Under the pieces are notes generated by a model that saw nothing but the letters and a program-made list of their open reading frames with translations, did not search any database and had not been told where the DNA came from. From Ottowia massiliensis (GTDB taxonomy: Bacteria > Pseudomonadota > Gammaproteobacteria > Burkholderiales > Burkholderiaceae_C): DNA of 64,000 nt. The position numbers and the translations under genes were made by a program. Below are positions 17,501 to 24,317 of this stretch, in pieces. Where the stretch lies: contig NZ_LT964854.1 in assembly GCF_900240305.1 (NCBI RefSeq), positions 1,736,001-1,800,000 of the forward strand. The letters run 5' to 3'. The stretch's first letter is position 1. Every line of letters starts with the position of its first letter.

Positions 17501-19065
17501 CGCCCCAGCGCCAAAGCGCGGGCCTGCAAGCCGCCCGCGTGTCGCTCAACGTGCAAGGCCAGGACGCCACCGCCCGCCTGCTGTGGCAACCCCGCCAGAT
17601 CGGCCAGGCCGAAGGCCAGCTGCAAACCCGGCTGGCCGCAGGCGACGCCCCCTGGAGCGCGCCCGAGCCGTGGCCCGCCGATGCGCCCCTGCAAGGGCAT
17701 CTGAGCGCCAAACTGCCCCGTGTGGCCGCCTGGTCGCTGCTGGCGCCGCCCGGCTGGCGGCTGCGCGGCGCGCTCGATGCCGACTTGCGCATCAGCGGCA
17801 CCCGCAGCGCCCCGCAATGGAGCGGCCAGATCGGCGCAGACGGCCTGGCCCTGCGCTCCGTGGCCGACGGCTTTGAACTCAAAAACGGCGAACTGCGCGC
17901 GCGCCTGCAAGGCGAGCAGCTCGTCATCGAGCGCCTCACCCTCCAAGGCGGCGGCAAGGCCCCCGGCAAAAAAGCCGCCGAAAACCAAACCGCCCAGGCC
18001 GCCCAGCCCGCCAGCGCCTTGGCGGACGGCGGCTCCGTCACCGCCAGCGGCCAGGCCGGCTGGGCGGGCGGGCAATGGAGCGCCCGCATCGACGCCACAT
18101 TAAGCGGCCTGCGCCCCAGCATCCGGCCTGACCGCCAGATAGCCCTGTCCGGCAAGCTGCAAGCGGCCATGCAAGGCAGCGCCGCCACGCTCGATGGCCA
18201 ATTGCGCGTAGATCAGGCGCACATCGAACTGCCCGACGACAGCGCCCCCACGCTGGACGACGACGTGGTGATCCACCGCGCCGATGGCCGCCGCGAAAGC
18301 GCGCAAGACGCCGAAGCCGAAAAAAAGCAGCGGCAAGCCAGCCAGCGCGAAGCCAAAACCACCCTCGCCGCCCGGCTCGGCCTGGACCTGGGCAACGCCT
18401 TCACCCTGCGCGGACAAGGCATCGACACGCGCCTGACCGGGCAGCTTCAGGCCACGGCCAGCGGCCCCATCGGCACGCTGCCGCGCGTCAGCGGCGAAAT
18501 CCGCACCGAAGGCGGCACCTTCCGCGCCTACGGCCAGCAGCTGCAAATCAGCAAAGGCGTCGTGCGCTTCAACGGCGCGGCCGACAACCCCGTGCTCGAC
18601 ATCCTGGCCCTGCGCCCCAACTACCAAAGCGACCAGCAAGCCGGCGTGCGCGTGACCGGCACCGCCCTGCTGCCCAGCGTGCGCCTGTATTCCAAGCCCG
18701 AACTCTCCGACAGCCAGACGCTGGCCTGGCTGCTGCTGGGCCGCGCCGCTCCATCCGGCGGCGCAGAAGCCGCCATGCTCCAGCAAGCCGCCCTGGCCGC
18801 CTTGAGCGGGCGCGACGGCAAAAGCATGGCCTCCCGCGTGGGCCTGGACGAACTCTCTTTAGGCGAAGGCTCCGGCAGCGGCAGCACCAGCCTCACCGTC
18901 GGCAAGCGCCTCTCGGACAAGCTCTACACCACCTACGAACAAACCCTGGGCAGCGCCATGGGCACCCTGTTCATCTACTACGAACTCTCGCGCCGCTGGC
19001 TCGTGCGCGGCCAGGCCGGCGAGCAAGCCGCCCTGGACGTGATCTACCGCATCTCCTACGACTAA
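14521..19065 (+). CDS. tamB: Translocation and assembly module protein TamB (DUF490)
   Basis: Predicted 1514-residue AsmA-like bridge protein. One N-terminal membrane helix (residues about 30-50, flanked by RPRRRWPRR) anchors it. A very long region of repetitive beta structure spans the periplasm. The conserved DUF490 tail contains QTLAWLLLGRA, SLTVGKRLSDKLYTTYEQ and ends in RISYD. It partners TamA. The length is within the family range but is swollen by low-complexity inserts: a 12-nt repeat encoding QNEA units near 15525-15580, and a 15-nt tandem duplication encoding NEASA near 15766-15795. Both lie in Ala/Gln-rich linkers. Confidence 0.93.
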   Translation: MSTAPSSATPLPEAPAAAPPRSQRPRRRWPRRLAWLLLALLVAALLALIVLWRWAASPGSLEQALAWAQPYMPAALQIEGLQGSVLHGGQAAKVRWSEGGLTVEADEAQARWHLLSLLRGKLRLDELGAARIRVDDARPPSDEAPAAGPPAPLELPLRVEVNAFHAGAVELAQPGLRITNIAGSYHFNQLMHLLRLDSASLMGGRYSASARLRNDASARLNISLRGEFSLQALQQALPQSAPPAETPAETPADAPAADASPRLLLRAHLSGPMSDMRLAARLREQHPADKNALDTAQERDIDALGERLLHGDEEAANALPDAPPAPHAQGGAASDAQNEAQNEAQNDTQGDAENSPQVPRADLAARITPWAAQPVAQAQARFAWLDLAPFWPAAPQTRLSGQVRIDPADAAPNNANEASANEASAAAPQWNVQASLTNARPGPWDAHRLPLQKLQARLSLPSGPQGLGVRVQQLSADLAGGTLQADGHWLPSETHSEAQTPQTPVASAQPAIENKANDATNASPQPPGGWRVNATLEGIRPAALHTALAAQPLSGHVRASAPAQGGPQTAQTAQTDAADAAPAPITFDVDLQAAAADAASAAQPAASALATPAQEITQEIAQEMARLRLRQLTAQGTWQAGPQGQASAGRLELPTLTLHAADAQLHASGVQVRLADQSGQGQLALTAPGLKLALQGSAAPASGKGQAEVQAASLAQTLQWLQTLPALPASVRQALADTLLTGRASLQGQWQGGWRDPAVKLTLAAPELEWRASADAAPLKLQGAEARATGRLQDASVFLKGTARQAGRRATLQTQARVRSVPSQSASKAVSGWQAAFSQLDITAQDPDYAPAAWRAALKSPFTLTLENGPAGGQPNAKTGAEKTAPLSVAASAGALALSPASAAQPATLSWDHLKWADARWSAKGKLQNVPLAWAALIPGAELQKSLEPVLDIAGSAILAAEWDAEWARGQPLRLQAAVERTQGDLILPPLPGAPQRQSAGLQAARVSLNVQGQDATARLLWQPRQIGQAEGQLQTRLAAGDAPWSAPEPWPADAPLQGHLSAKLPRVAAWSLLAPPGWRLRGALDADLRISGTRSAPQWSGQIGADGLALRSVADGFELKNGELRARLQGEQLVIERLTLQGGGKAPGKKAAENQTAQAAQPASALADGGSVTASGQAGWAGGQWSARIDATLSGLRPSIRPDRQIALSGKLQAAMQGSAATLDGQLRVDQAHIELPDDSAPTLDDDVVIHRADGRRESAQDAEAEKKQRQASQREAKTTLAARLGLDLGNAFTLRGQGIDTRLTGQLQATASGPIGTLPRVSGEIRTEGGTFRAYGQQLQISKGVVRFNGAADNPVLDILALRPNYQSDQQAGVRVTGTALLPSVRLYSKPELSDSQTLAWLLLGRAAPSGGAEAAMLQQAALAALSGRDGKSMASRVGLDELSLGEGSGSGSTSLTVGKRLSDKLYTTYEQTLGSAMGTLFIYYELSRRWLVRGQAGEQAALDVIYRISYD

Positions 19066-19070
19066 GCGCC

Positions 19071-19258
19071 CGTTCAGAGCCTGGCCGCGAGGGGCGAAAG
19101 AGCCGATCGGAATCGCTTCAAGGCGCCATCCGCAGACACAAGCCTTGCAGCTTGCCGGGAACCTGTTCAGAGCCTGGCCATGAGGAGCGAAAGCGCAGGA
19201 ATCAGGCTGAACGGCAAGGCGCCAACCGCAGACGGGCCTTGTGACCCGGCAAGGACTC
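19071..19258. repeat. Two imperfect tandem units of about 95 bp
   Basis: Units at about 19071-19165 and 19166-19258 both begin GTTCAGAGCCTGGCC. They share CAAGGCGCCA followed by CCGCAGAC and a gcctt-rich end. A related segment occurs near 4953-5014. The surrounding 19066-19413 has no gene I can support. Confidence 0.6.
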
Positions 19259-19413
19259 GCAACGCCGCAGACCGCCCCAATCCCCCTTTTGCCCCCCGCA
19301 GACCGATGGCAAACAGGATCCAAGCCCGCCACCCGCCCGCAAACCGGCCCCAAAACAGACGCGGAAACAGACCTGAAAACAGGCTGCCAGCACGAAAGAC
19401 AGCCGGGTTTCAC

Positions 19414-19503
19414 ATCAGAAAGCGGAGCAAATTCAGGAGCCTAAAAACGGCTCTCGCGCAGTATCCACTAAGACCTAATGCTATCGTTCAAGGAGCGAAA
19501 TAG
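19414..19503 (+). repeat. Dispersed GGAGC element, copy 7 (left end of rhs island)
   Basis: Forward copy with core CCACTAAGACCTAATGCTAT and ends GGAGCAAATTCAGG and AAGGAGCGAAAT. Together with the next 94 bp it matches copy 8 and the herA-like 3' end at 29937-30128. Confidence 0.88.
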
Positions 19504-19597
19504 AAGCAAAACGCAAGCGCCTGCCAAGCAGGCCGCCCGGCCCCTCACTTGCGGCCCATCATGCGTGCTCAGCACGCCGCGCGGGACTTGGCGGCCC
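19504..19597 (-). pseudogene. Duplicated 3' end of the herA-like gene
   Basis: This segment repeats the last part of the herA-like gene and its downstream flank. CCCCTCACTTGCGGCCCATC is identical to the sequence around the true stop codon at 30075, and CAGCACGCCGCG and TTGGCGGCC follow in both. The copy carries indels, and homology stops near 19597, where rhs-like sequence begins. Confidence 0.8.
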
Positions 19598-20000
19598 GCC
19601 GGATCGCCGTAACGGGTCAAGGCGTGCGGCTGGCTTGTGCCTTCATGGCCGTGCAGTCCGCTTGCACGCAGCCTGGCGCCATGGCGGCAGCGTCGTATCG
19701 CCAGCTTCTGTTCGCGGTTTAACTCGCGCCCTGGCCGCCGATTTTTTCCGTGGCCCGGGTCAGCCGGCCTTGGCGTCGCGCTGGTAGCTGTATTGGGCCA
19801 AGGCGCTGCCGTCGGCTTTTGGTGGCGGATTGGGGCCAGGCGCCCGGCGGCGTCATGGCTGAATTGGGCGCTGACCAGGTTTGCAAGCGGCCGCCTGCAT
19901 CCCAGCGGGTTTGGAGGGTGTGTTCGCCTGGGTCGGCAAAGCTTGCGCTCAGTTGCGTGCGCTGGCTGGCTGCGTCTCTGGGAGCGTGGTTTCGTTCAGG
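19598..20000 (-). pseudogene. Scrambled rhs core debris
   Basis: Broken minus-strand matches to the intact rhs gene. The segment at 19740-19990 matches about 25820-26130 with internal deletions, for example GTCAGCCGGCCTTGGCGTCG and CAGCGGGTTTGGAGGGTGTG. The segment at 19598-19660 matches about 27912-27975. The two pieces are in the reverse of their order in the intact gene, so the fragment is rearranged as well as frameshifted. It marks an older rhs copy. Confidence 0.8.
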
Positions 20001-20113
20001 CATTCGACTGAAGCAAAGCAATCATTGGCGCCAGCAAGAAGTAGTGAAGCTCCTGCTAATAAACAAAAAATCACCAGCAATATGCGCAACTTCATATTTT
20101 TCAGGCGCATCAT
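19949..20113 (-). CDS. Small hydrophobic ORF fused to rhs debris
   Basis: A 54-codon frame (ATG at 20113) starts MMRLKNMKLRILLVIFCLLA, a basic then strongly hydrophobic stretch like a signal peptide, then LLLAGANDCFASVEC. It runs into rhs-derived residues and stops. Its 5' half is AT-rich like the toxin and immunity genes nearby. It may be the leader of a lost secreted or lipoprotein gene. Whether it is expressed is unknown. Confidence 0.3.
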   Translation of the reverse strand: MMRLKNMKLRILLVIFCLLAGASLLLAGANDCFASVECLNETTLPETQPASARN

Positions 20114-20183
20114 GCGCCTTCTTAATCCAAGCTAAACGATAGAAATATCTTAAACCGCATTCAATATGCTACATATACCTCAA

Positions 20184-20837
20184 TCATAGATTCATGTTTA
20201 CCAATTTATTATACCTAATATAATCATCTTCAACGATCTTTCTCAGCTCATTCCAATCAGACGCTGAAGTAATCTCCCCATAAATTGAAAGCCGATTGCG
20301 CACCTGGCACCCCATAAAATCATCAGGATAAAAAAATCCCGAAAACTTAAGCGGAACAGCAAATTCAATTTTGCTCTCAATAAAACCAGATTCCTCTAGG
20401 AACTTTCTACATCTTCTACTTAAATCTATCCAATATTCTCCATATAAGAAACCGTCTCTTGATGTATTATTTTCCAGATGAACAAAAAAATCATTCTGCC
20501 ATGATTCTGGAAAATAATTTGACACCAATTCTTCCATATCTTGATAAATTAGCAAATCCTCCTTTGATGAAAAATCACACATAGATTCAATGAAGTGCAT
20601 AAACCTCAAAGCCGGATAAAACCCGCTTATGAACATCTGATAAGCAGGATTGATAATCCTGTAATTGTAATTGCAATCCAAGCATACTGCAGTATCATGC
20701 TCGCTTTTTTCAACTGGAATCAATTCGCGCACATAGAAATAATCCAATTGTTTTTCTGGCGCCATCAAGCAAAAGTTGAAAATATAATATGGCTCATTTG
20801 CAATATAATCTCCATGAGTTCGTTCAAGGACCTTCAA
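20184..20837 (-). CDS. Unrecognised AT-rich gene, probable immunity protein
   Basis: Predicted 217 residues, no signal peptide or membrane segment, acidic and aromatic-rich, with blocks such as YFYVRELIPVEKSEHDTAVC and YGEYWIDLSRRCRKFLEESG. I do not recognise the family. The only early start is a TTG at 20837 with GGAG three bases upstream, which is weak, so the gene may have lost its 5' end. Base composition is much lower in GC than the chromosome. Its place at the end of a minus-strand array behind Rhs tips suggests immunity to a former toxin tip; this rests on context only. Confidence 0.5.
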   Translation of the reverse strand: MKVLERTHGDYIANEPYYIFNFCLMAPEKQLDYFYVRELIPVEKSEHDTAVCLDCNYNYRIINPAYQMFISGFYPALRFMHFIESMCDFSSKEDLLIYQDMEELVSNYFPESWQNDFFVHLENNTSRDGFLYGEYWIDLSRRCRKFLEESGFIESKIEFAVPLKFSGFFYPDDFMGCQVRNRLSIYGEITSASDWNELRKIVEDDYIRYNKLVNMNL

Positions 20838-20908
20838 TTATTACTCCAAGAAAATTATAGGCGTGACGATAATAATGATCATCTCTTTCGTTCGTGTTAA
20901 ACCAATGA

Positions 20909-21442
20909 TTAATCGATCTGGTAGATGACCCCAGAAGTTTGAAGATCATTAAAACAAACGCCAGTTATTGTTTCGGCCAGCTTTGTTAGCGTTGCAAAAG
21001 AAGGCATATTTTCTATATCAACACAATCAGTAAAATTTTCAGCATCGATGTCATTTAATGGTCTTCCAATATTGGCATGCACCTCTCCCTCTATGCAGAT
21101 CCATTGCCGCCTTAAATCACCATCCTTATGGTATTCAAACCAAAGTCCACCCGTCACATCCTGGGAGAGCATCATCAGTATTTCGCCATGTTTAGATGCA
21201 GCAGAAAGTTGGTCTGTTAATAGTTCATCGAAACACTGGGCAGAATTGCCCATCATCACATTCCAATTGGCGGTATCTGACGCCATGACGGTCAAATGTG
21301 AATCATCAGCTTCAATTGCCGCTTCCAAGGCATTATTCACTTTCTTCCCGGAGCATTTATCTAATACTAAGTGATGACGCTGCAACAGATATTCTCGCAT
21401 CTGTCTTTCATTGCCCAAAAAATACATTACATACAGGTTCAT
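20909..21442 (-). CDS. Unrecognised AT-rich gene, probable immunity protein
   Basis: Predicted 177-residue soluble, acidic protein starting MNLYVMYFLGNERQMREYLL, with no signal peptide. The ATG at 21442 has GAGGAG upstream, and that binding site overlaps the stop of the preceding gene, so the two are probably translated together. The central part (GGLWFEYHKDGDLRRQWICI) looks like a beta-rich domain. I cannot name the family. Position in the Rhs immunity array and low GC suggest a protective or regulatory role in that locus. Confidence 0.6.
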   Translation of the reverse strand: MNLYVMYFLGNERQMREYLLQRHHLVLDKCSGKKVNNALEAAIEADDSHLTVMASDTANWNVMMGNSAQCFDELLTDQLSAASKHGEILMMLSQDVTGGLWFEYHKDGDLRRQWICIEGEVHANIGRPLNDIDAENFTDCVDIENMPSFATLTKLAETITGVCFNDLQTSGVIYQID

Positions 21443-21453
21443 TTATCAACTCC

Positions 21454-22155
21454 TCAGGATGCTTGCCACTCTCGATCCAGAGCCAACTTCTTTTTCTCAA
21501 TCCAGTTCATGAAGTCCTCTGGGACAATAATTCTCTTCCGCACTGCGCTATCCAGCGCCAGCTGATAGCTGTCTGGATTCCATTTTTTAAAATTTCCATT
21601 CAATATCTCACTATCCAAAAGAATGGATTTTGCTTCTTCATATTTGCCCGCAAGCAATAAATAGCACACTTTATCATATAATGTGGAAGCACATTCGCCT
21701 ATCGATATATTCTTTTTCTTCAAGTGATCTGGAATATAGTCAAATTCTTCAGGAGGTGCCGATCTTTTCCCGAGAAAGAAGTCGGTTAAGTCAAGCATTA
21801 TTTCTGGATTAGAAATTACATCAAACCATTTCCACATCGCCTCTTGTAAAAGTTTTAAAGCAAGTTCCGGTTTTTCAAATGGATAGCAATATAAATCGGT
21901 ATCACATGCATCTCCTGTCTGTGGCCTTAAAAGTCCATCAGCACAAAAAGCATCAACATCGTTCAACATCACATCATCAGAATAAGCAAGATTCAGGAAA
22001 ATATAAATGAATTTTTCATCTCTTATTTCTATATCATGAACACGCACCAGCCATGCTATGGGTTTATTTTTCATGAATTTCCAATATCCTCCTCTCCCAA
22101 CATGACGAAAACCTTCTTTTAGCAGGAATCGATGAATTTCTTTAGGTGCGCCCAT
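21454..22155 (-). CDS. Probable immunity protein for the orphan Rhs nuclease tip
   Basis: Predicted 233-residue cytosolic protein. The N-terminal part (KEIHRFLLKEGFRHVGRGGY then WKFMKNKPIAWLVRVHDIEI) resembles DUF4304-type proteins, but I hold that loosely. The rest is helical with a WKWF motif. It begins three bases after the stop of the orphan Rhs tip, which is the usual place for a cognate immunity gene, and it lacks a signal peptide as expected against a cytosolic nuclease. GC is low like the tip itself. Confidence 0.6.
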   Translation of the reverse strand: MGAPKEIHRFLLKEGFRHVGRGGYWKFMKNKPIAWLVRVHDIEIRDEKFIYIFLNLAYSDDVMLNDVDAFCADGLLRPQTGDACDTDLYCYPFEKPELALKLLQEAMWKWFDVISNPEIMLDLTDFFLGKRSAPPEEFDYIPDHLKKKNISIGECASTLYDKVCYLLLAGKYEEAKSILLDSEILNGNFKKWNPDSYQLALDSAVRKRIIVPEDFMNWIEKKKLALDREWQAS

Positions 22156-22158
22156 GTG

Positions 22159-23616
22159 TCAATCCAATATATGAATAATATTAAACATCATATCATCCGC
22201 ATTGCCATTACTTGCTTCGATGGCCCATCTTTGCATAATCCTCATCTGATCTGGAGTTGGTTTGTGAAAGAAAATAACAGACATCTTGATTCCAAGATTT
22301 TGTTGTGCTATTCGTATGAATTCTTGGAATTGATTTTTTCTTAAGGCATTAAAAGATGTTTTGATCTCGATTAACTTGCCCCCTTTTACGTAAGCATCCG
22401 GGATGAAACAACCCTTTTTTATTTTGGGAAGTCCCTTGCCGCCAGAAAAGCACTGAGTATTCTTGCGGAGACCAAACATCTCTACCATGATTTTCTCAAA
22501 GTCAGATCCTCCTTTAAATTTATGTAGCCAAAATTTAGACTTCAGATATTTATTCACGCTCAACAAAGATTTGGCTAGATTCTTTGGGCTGGTGATAACT
22601 GGGATACCTGTAGCCATTTCAAAGGCGATTTCTCCCATTGTTTTCATTACAATGCTAACTCCACCTCTAAATGACAGACCACGCATGGCTGATACTTGGA
22701 AACCTGAAGCTGAAACAGAAATCAGCCCGAAATCCCCGCCCGGATCAATATGATTGACCGGATCGGCATTGCCATACAGATACTTGTTCAGCGTCAGCGG
22801 AATGCTCTGGCTGCCCGGGTGCTCGTCCATCGAGATGAAGCGCCCCGTTTTCGGGTCGTAGTCCCTGGCTCTGAGGTGGTATAGCCCCGTGGCGCTGTCG
22901 TAGCTCTCGCCCGTGTAGCGGTGCCGCGTGGGGCTGGCTGGATCCGGGTTCAGCTCGTTGCCGAATGCATCAAAGTCCAGCGTTTCGATGATTTGGCCGC
23001 TCTCGTCAGTGATCAGCCGCGCGCTGCCTTGGCCGTCTTCGTAGACGTGCAGCGTTTTGCCTTGTCTTTGTTCGCTGATGAGTTGTCCTACGCCATCGGG
23101 GGTGTGCGTGTAGCGCGTTTCTTGCCACGGGCCGCCATTGATGCGGGTTCTCTCCAGCACGATTTCGCTGTAGGGGCGGGCGGTGTCCAGGATCCATTGC
23201 GTTTCCTGTTTTTGACCGCCTGCCTCCCGGGTGCGGCTGATGCGCCGGCCTAGTGCGTCGTAGCCGTAGCGGATGCTGGTGCTGCCGTCGCTGGCTTTGA
23301 GCAGCCGGTTGTCGCTGCTCCATTCGTAGCGGATGGTTTGCGCAGGGGTGCTCTTTTCGATCAGATTGCCTCGGCCGTCCCAGCGGTAGGTGGTTTTGGG
23401 GCCTGTGGCCGTTTGTTCTTCTGTGAGCTGGTCCAGGCTGTTGTAGGCGTAGCGGGTTTTTTGGCCGTCGCAGTCTTTTTCTGTCCGGTTGCCTGTGCTG
23501 TCGTAGCTGTAGCGGCAAGCTGTATACGCGCCTAAATCATCATTTGCGTCGCATATAGCGCAAATAAACAATAAAACACAGGCAAGCCACTGCACATCAT
23601 TAATCAGTTCGTTCAA
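22159..23616 (-). CDS. Orphan Rhs C-terminal tip with PD-(D/E)XK-like nuclease toxin
   Basis: A displaced Rhs tip. From about residue 34 (CRYSYDSTGNRTEKDCDGQK) to the HxDPGGDF boundary it copies the end of the intact Rhs core, including DPKTGRFISMDEHPGSQSIP. The new C-terminus then contains CFIPDAYVKGGKLIEIKTSF, with D and E-x-K residues spaced as in restriction-endonuclease-like toxins. The only start is a TTG at 23616 followed by unrelated hydrophobic residues, with no good ribosome binding site. The cassette is therefore probably silent until recombination joins it to the full-length rhs gene upstream. An immunity candidate follows after three bases. Confidence 0.75.
   Translation of the reverse strand: MNELINDVQWLACVLLFICAICDANDDLGAYTACRYSYDSTGNRTEKDCDGQKTRYAYNSLDQLTEEQTATGPKTTYRWDGRGNLIEKSTPAQTIRYEWSSDNRLLKASDGSTSIRYGYDALGRRISRTREAGGQKQETQWILDTARPYSEIVLERTRINGGPWQETRYTHTPDGVGQLISEQRQGKTLHVYEDGQGSARLITDESGQIIETLDFDAFGNELNPDPASPTRHRYTGESYDSATGLYHLRARDYDPKTGRFISMDEHPGSQSIPLTLNKYLYGNADPVNHIDPGGDFGLISVSASGFQVSAMRGLSFRGGVSIVMKTMGEIAFEMATGIPVITSPKNLAKSLLSVNKYLKSKFWLHKFKGGSDFEKIMVEMFGLRKNTQCFSGGKGLPKIKKGCFIPDAYVKGGKLIEIKTSFNALRKNQFQEFIRIAQQNLGIKMSVIFFHKPTPDQMRIMQRWAIEASNGNADDMMFNIIHILD
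22733..23517 (-). repeat. rhs core repeat, unit A (785 bp), homologous to 24946-25727
   Basis: Long near-identical direct repeat covering the last part of the conserved Rhs core. Outside it the two loci are unrelated, which makes it a ready substrate for tip exchange. The units differ mainly in a short variable stretch near 22927-22965. Confidence 0.9.
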
Positions 23617-23647
23617 ACAAATTAATCACTCATGCCTGATGATTATC

Positions 23648-24313
23648 TTATAAGTTTGTCCTAATCAAAGACGAGAGTCCTTTGTTCAATATGTCATCCG
23701 AATATGGTGGATATCCATCAACCTCCTCACACTCATACACATACAAATAACGCATCATGGCAGCAAAACTTAAGGTTCTCGCATTAAATCCTGGGCAATC
23801 CAATATACACTCAAATTCTCCATCAATCGTCTCAACACAAGAATTTAAATATAAATAATCATTAGGAAAATTGATTCCAATTACAATCAATCCATCTATA
23901 AAATCCAGCTTGGAGGCAGAATTATCCAAATCCATCCCATACGAGAAATATTCCTGATCGGTAGAATTTATTCCGTTTTCCTTGAGGAAGGAATAATACT
24001 CAAAATCTATGCTGGACAGATAGTTAATTCTATCAACCGGGAACAATGATCCCGTTCGATTTATGATGATATCATCTCCATACTTAATATCAGGCATAGA
24101 TGATTTTAGAAAATCCACATATGAGGCAGGAAACTTTTTCAGTCCCAGTCGTTTGCAATTTTCGTTTATGACTTTTTCATCAATACCACGATCAAATCTC
24201 AATCCGCTCAGCAGTGAAGCCTTTTCTTTTTTCATCGCGATATTCGCCCAACCGGAAAGAAACGCCTTCCAATCAGAGCGTCCAGAATCATAACCTGACA
24301 GCATATTAATCAT
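23648..24313 (-). CDS. SMI1/KNR4 (SUKH)-like immunity protein
   Basis: Predicted 221-residue soluble protein. The segment CKRLGLKKFPASYVDFLKSS followed by a G/N-rich turn, and later FIDGLIVIGINFPNDYLYLN then ECILDCPGF, match the pattern of SUKH proteins, the commonest immunity family for nuclease toxins. It starts four bases after the stop of the intact rhs gene, so it is very probably the antidote to the NucA/NucB-like tip. It is AT-rich like the tip. Family call is by eye and moderate. Confidence 0.65.
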   Translation of the reverse strand: MINMLSGYDSGRSDWKAFLSGWANIAMKKEKASLLSGLRFDRGIDEKVINENCKRLGLKKFPASYVDFLKSSMPDIKYGDDIIINRTGSLFPVDRINYLSSIDFEYYSFLKENGINSTDQEYFSYGMDLDNSASKLDFIDGLIVIGINFPNDYLYLNSCVETIDGEFECILDCPGFNARTLSFAAMMRYLYVYECEEVDGYPPYSDDILNKGLSSLIRTNL

Positions 24314-24317
24314 AGTC

